Source: Combretum micranthum (taxonomy: Eukaryota; Streptophyta; Magnoliopsida; Myrtales; Combretaceae). From it: 64,000 bases of DNA. The DNA is taken from NCBI GenBank assembly GCA_024138025.1, contig JAMXBD010001033.1, positions 1 through 64,000 on the forward strand, read 5' to 3'. The number at the start of each line of letters is the position of its first letter. Position 1 is the stretch's first letter. Both the position numbers and the translations under genes were made by a program. The notes beneath the pieces were generated by a model. That model saw only the letters and a list, made by a program, of their open reading frames with translations, was not told the DNA's origin and did not search any database. Shown here piece after piece: positions 62,738 through 64,000 of this stretch.

Positions 62738-64000
62738 AAATAAATCATATATATATGGTGGAAATGTTGTCCCTTTATATTAACAACTCTACTAACCAAT
62801 GTCTAATGGCTTTGAAATTTATTTATTATTATATTAACCATATAAATATTAAAGTAAGATTCAAAGGGCATATGCACATGTTATTAAGAAGCTAATTTAA
62901 AACTTCTCGCCATTTTTCTTTTAGGACAAATATAGTAAATGGTACATAAACTTTTTAAAATATGCAATTGAACAACTTTTTATGTATATTATTAATATCT
63001 CCATCAATCTAGTTAACATTGTAGCAAAAATGCGCAATTTTTTAGCAAATAATCATTTAAGACATTGCAGACCCACATTATAATATATATATATATATAA
63101 GTGCAACAATGAGAAATATGATCAAATAAAACAATATATATATTATATATCTTTTATCTTCTTCTTCTTCTTCTTCTTCTTCTCTTTTGCTTCTTTTCTT
63201 TGTGGCGACAAAAGTAGGAACACCCATACACCACCATCTTTACCTCAAACTAGCCACTAAAAAACCCACCACATGTGAATTCAATGCATGCAACAACCAT
63301 TCCCCATCGATGCCATACCTGAGACCAAACACACACTAGAACCCATATCTGCAAACGATAAATTCATCCCCTTTCAAACATTAATAACCACAAATACTCA
63401 CCAACAAAACCCCTAAATTAAATTACATCAAAAGATATGTTTAGGAGTAAGGTTATTTAATATATCAAAATTTAAGTGGTTAAAAAAAGAAATCTAACTA
63501 TCAACATTTTGAATTGTTAAGAAGAGGAATCAAGGTTTCTTAAAATAATTAAAGTAATGTATTAATAATTAACCATTAAGGGAAATTAAAGAATTTTAAT
63601 TGAAAACCAATACAAATATTGATATCTCAAATGAATTTTGTAAAACATTAATATCTCATTTGATTCGCTTTGTGAAATGTTTAAACACCTTTTTGTCTAT
63701 TTGAAACATTAATATCTTAAATGAACTTACCACCAAATATTGATACCTTCTAATGTTATTTACCTACAAACCCCTCTGTTGAACAACGTACCAAAACCTA
63801 AAATCAATAGCTACTACCAACACCATTTTTACCAAATTTAGGGTTTATGTGTAGGTTTAGTTCCAACACTACGAGAAAGAGATTCTATTGTGTTGTCAAG
63901 TGGTGACATAGGTCTTGTTTAGAGATGTGTTCAGCGAATTGGACTAGTGTGAAACACAAGGTTAATGGTTGTTAGTTCAGTATATGGGCTTAGCTTGGTG
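62738..64000. other. Spacer at the right edge, possible CACTA element end
   Basis: No gene was recognised. CACTACGAGAAAGAG at 63867-63881 resembles the CACTACAAGAAAA start of CACTA (En/Spm) transposons, but the window ends 120 bp later, so no second end or target duplication can be tested. The stretch 62930-63010 resembles the terminal repeat family of the 61531 element (GGTACATAAACTTT, CAATTGAAC), weakly. Confidence 0.35.
63153..63183. repeat. (CTT)n microsatellite
   Basis: About eight to ten CTT units in an AT-rich spacer. Confidence 0.9.

Overview
This window is nuclear DNA from a flowering plant, most likely a eudicot. It is AT-rich, with large repeat-filled spaces between multi-exon genes that have plant-type GT-AG introns. 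Four host genes can be read exon by exon. They are ATG3 (minus strand, 3090-7896; E2-like enzyme of autophagy), an 8-amino-7-oxononanoate synthase, BIOF (plus strand, 26555-31686; biotin synthesis), a beta-expansin (minus strand, 32118-34594; cell-wall loosening) and an STP-type monosaccharide/H+ symporter (plus strand, 58876-60997). The species cannot be named from the sequence alone. The genes are unrelated in function and form no operon or obvious cluster; BIOF and the expansin are convergent, with 431 bp between their stop codons.

Layout. 1-2600: AT-rich spacer, GC-richer at the far left, with a diverged tandem repeat. 2600-8100: ATG3. 8578-13560: a decayed Mutator-like transposase on the minus strand. 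It carries SWIM and CCHC zinc-finger signatures and a plant mobile domain (PMD) lies in line behind it; four short palindromes sit beyond its N-terminal end. 15060-15770: relic of a DUF4283/zinc-knuckle protein of the LINE ORF1 kind. 15771-26277: spacer with a 476-bp inverted-repeat element, microsatellites, TA-rich DNA, Mutator-type terminal repeat relics and a piece of an mTERF gene. 26278-34720: BIOF (with a 0.7-kb Mutator-like element in intron 1) and the expansin. 34720-43750: spacer with microsatellites and a SINE-like copy. 43755-44240: LINE reverse-transcriptase relic on the minus strand. 45123-45475: a Mutator-type miniature element. 45993-55426: one 5'-truncated LINE split by two later insertions, one of which itself holds a solo LTR. 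56561-57468: hAT-like element. 58876-60997: STP gene. 61531-62728: Mutator-type element with 9-bp target duplications. The last kilobase is spacer, with a possible CACTA end at 63867.

Two themes stand out. First, the transposon record is unusually readable. Several insertions have target-site duplications, and removing the solo LTR at 49717-53384 restores the LINE reading frame, so the order of events can be deduced. Second, ATG3 and the STP gene are complete apart from apparent single-base losses in short same-base runs, while BIOF and the expansin have none. This pattern fits base-calling or assembly error at least as well as real gene death. All calls rest on reading the sequence by eye; no database search was run.
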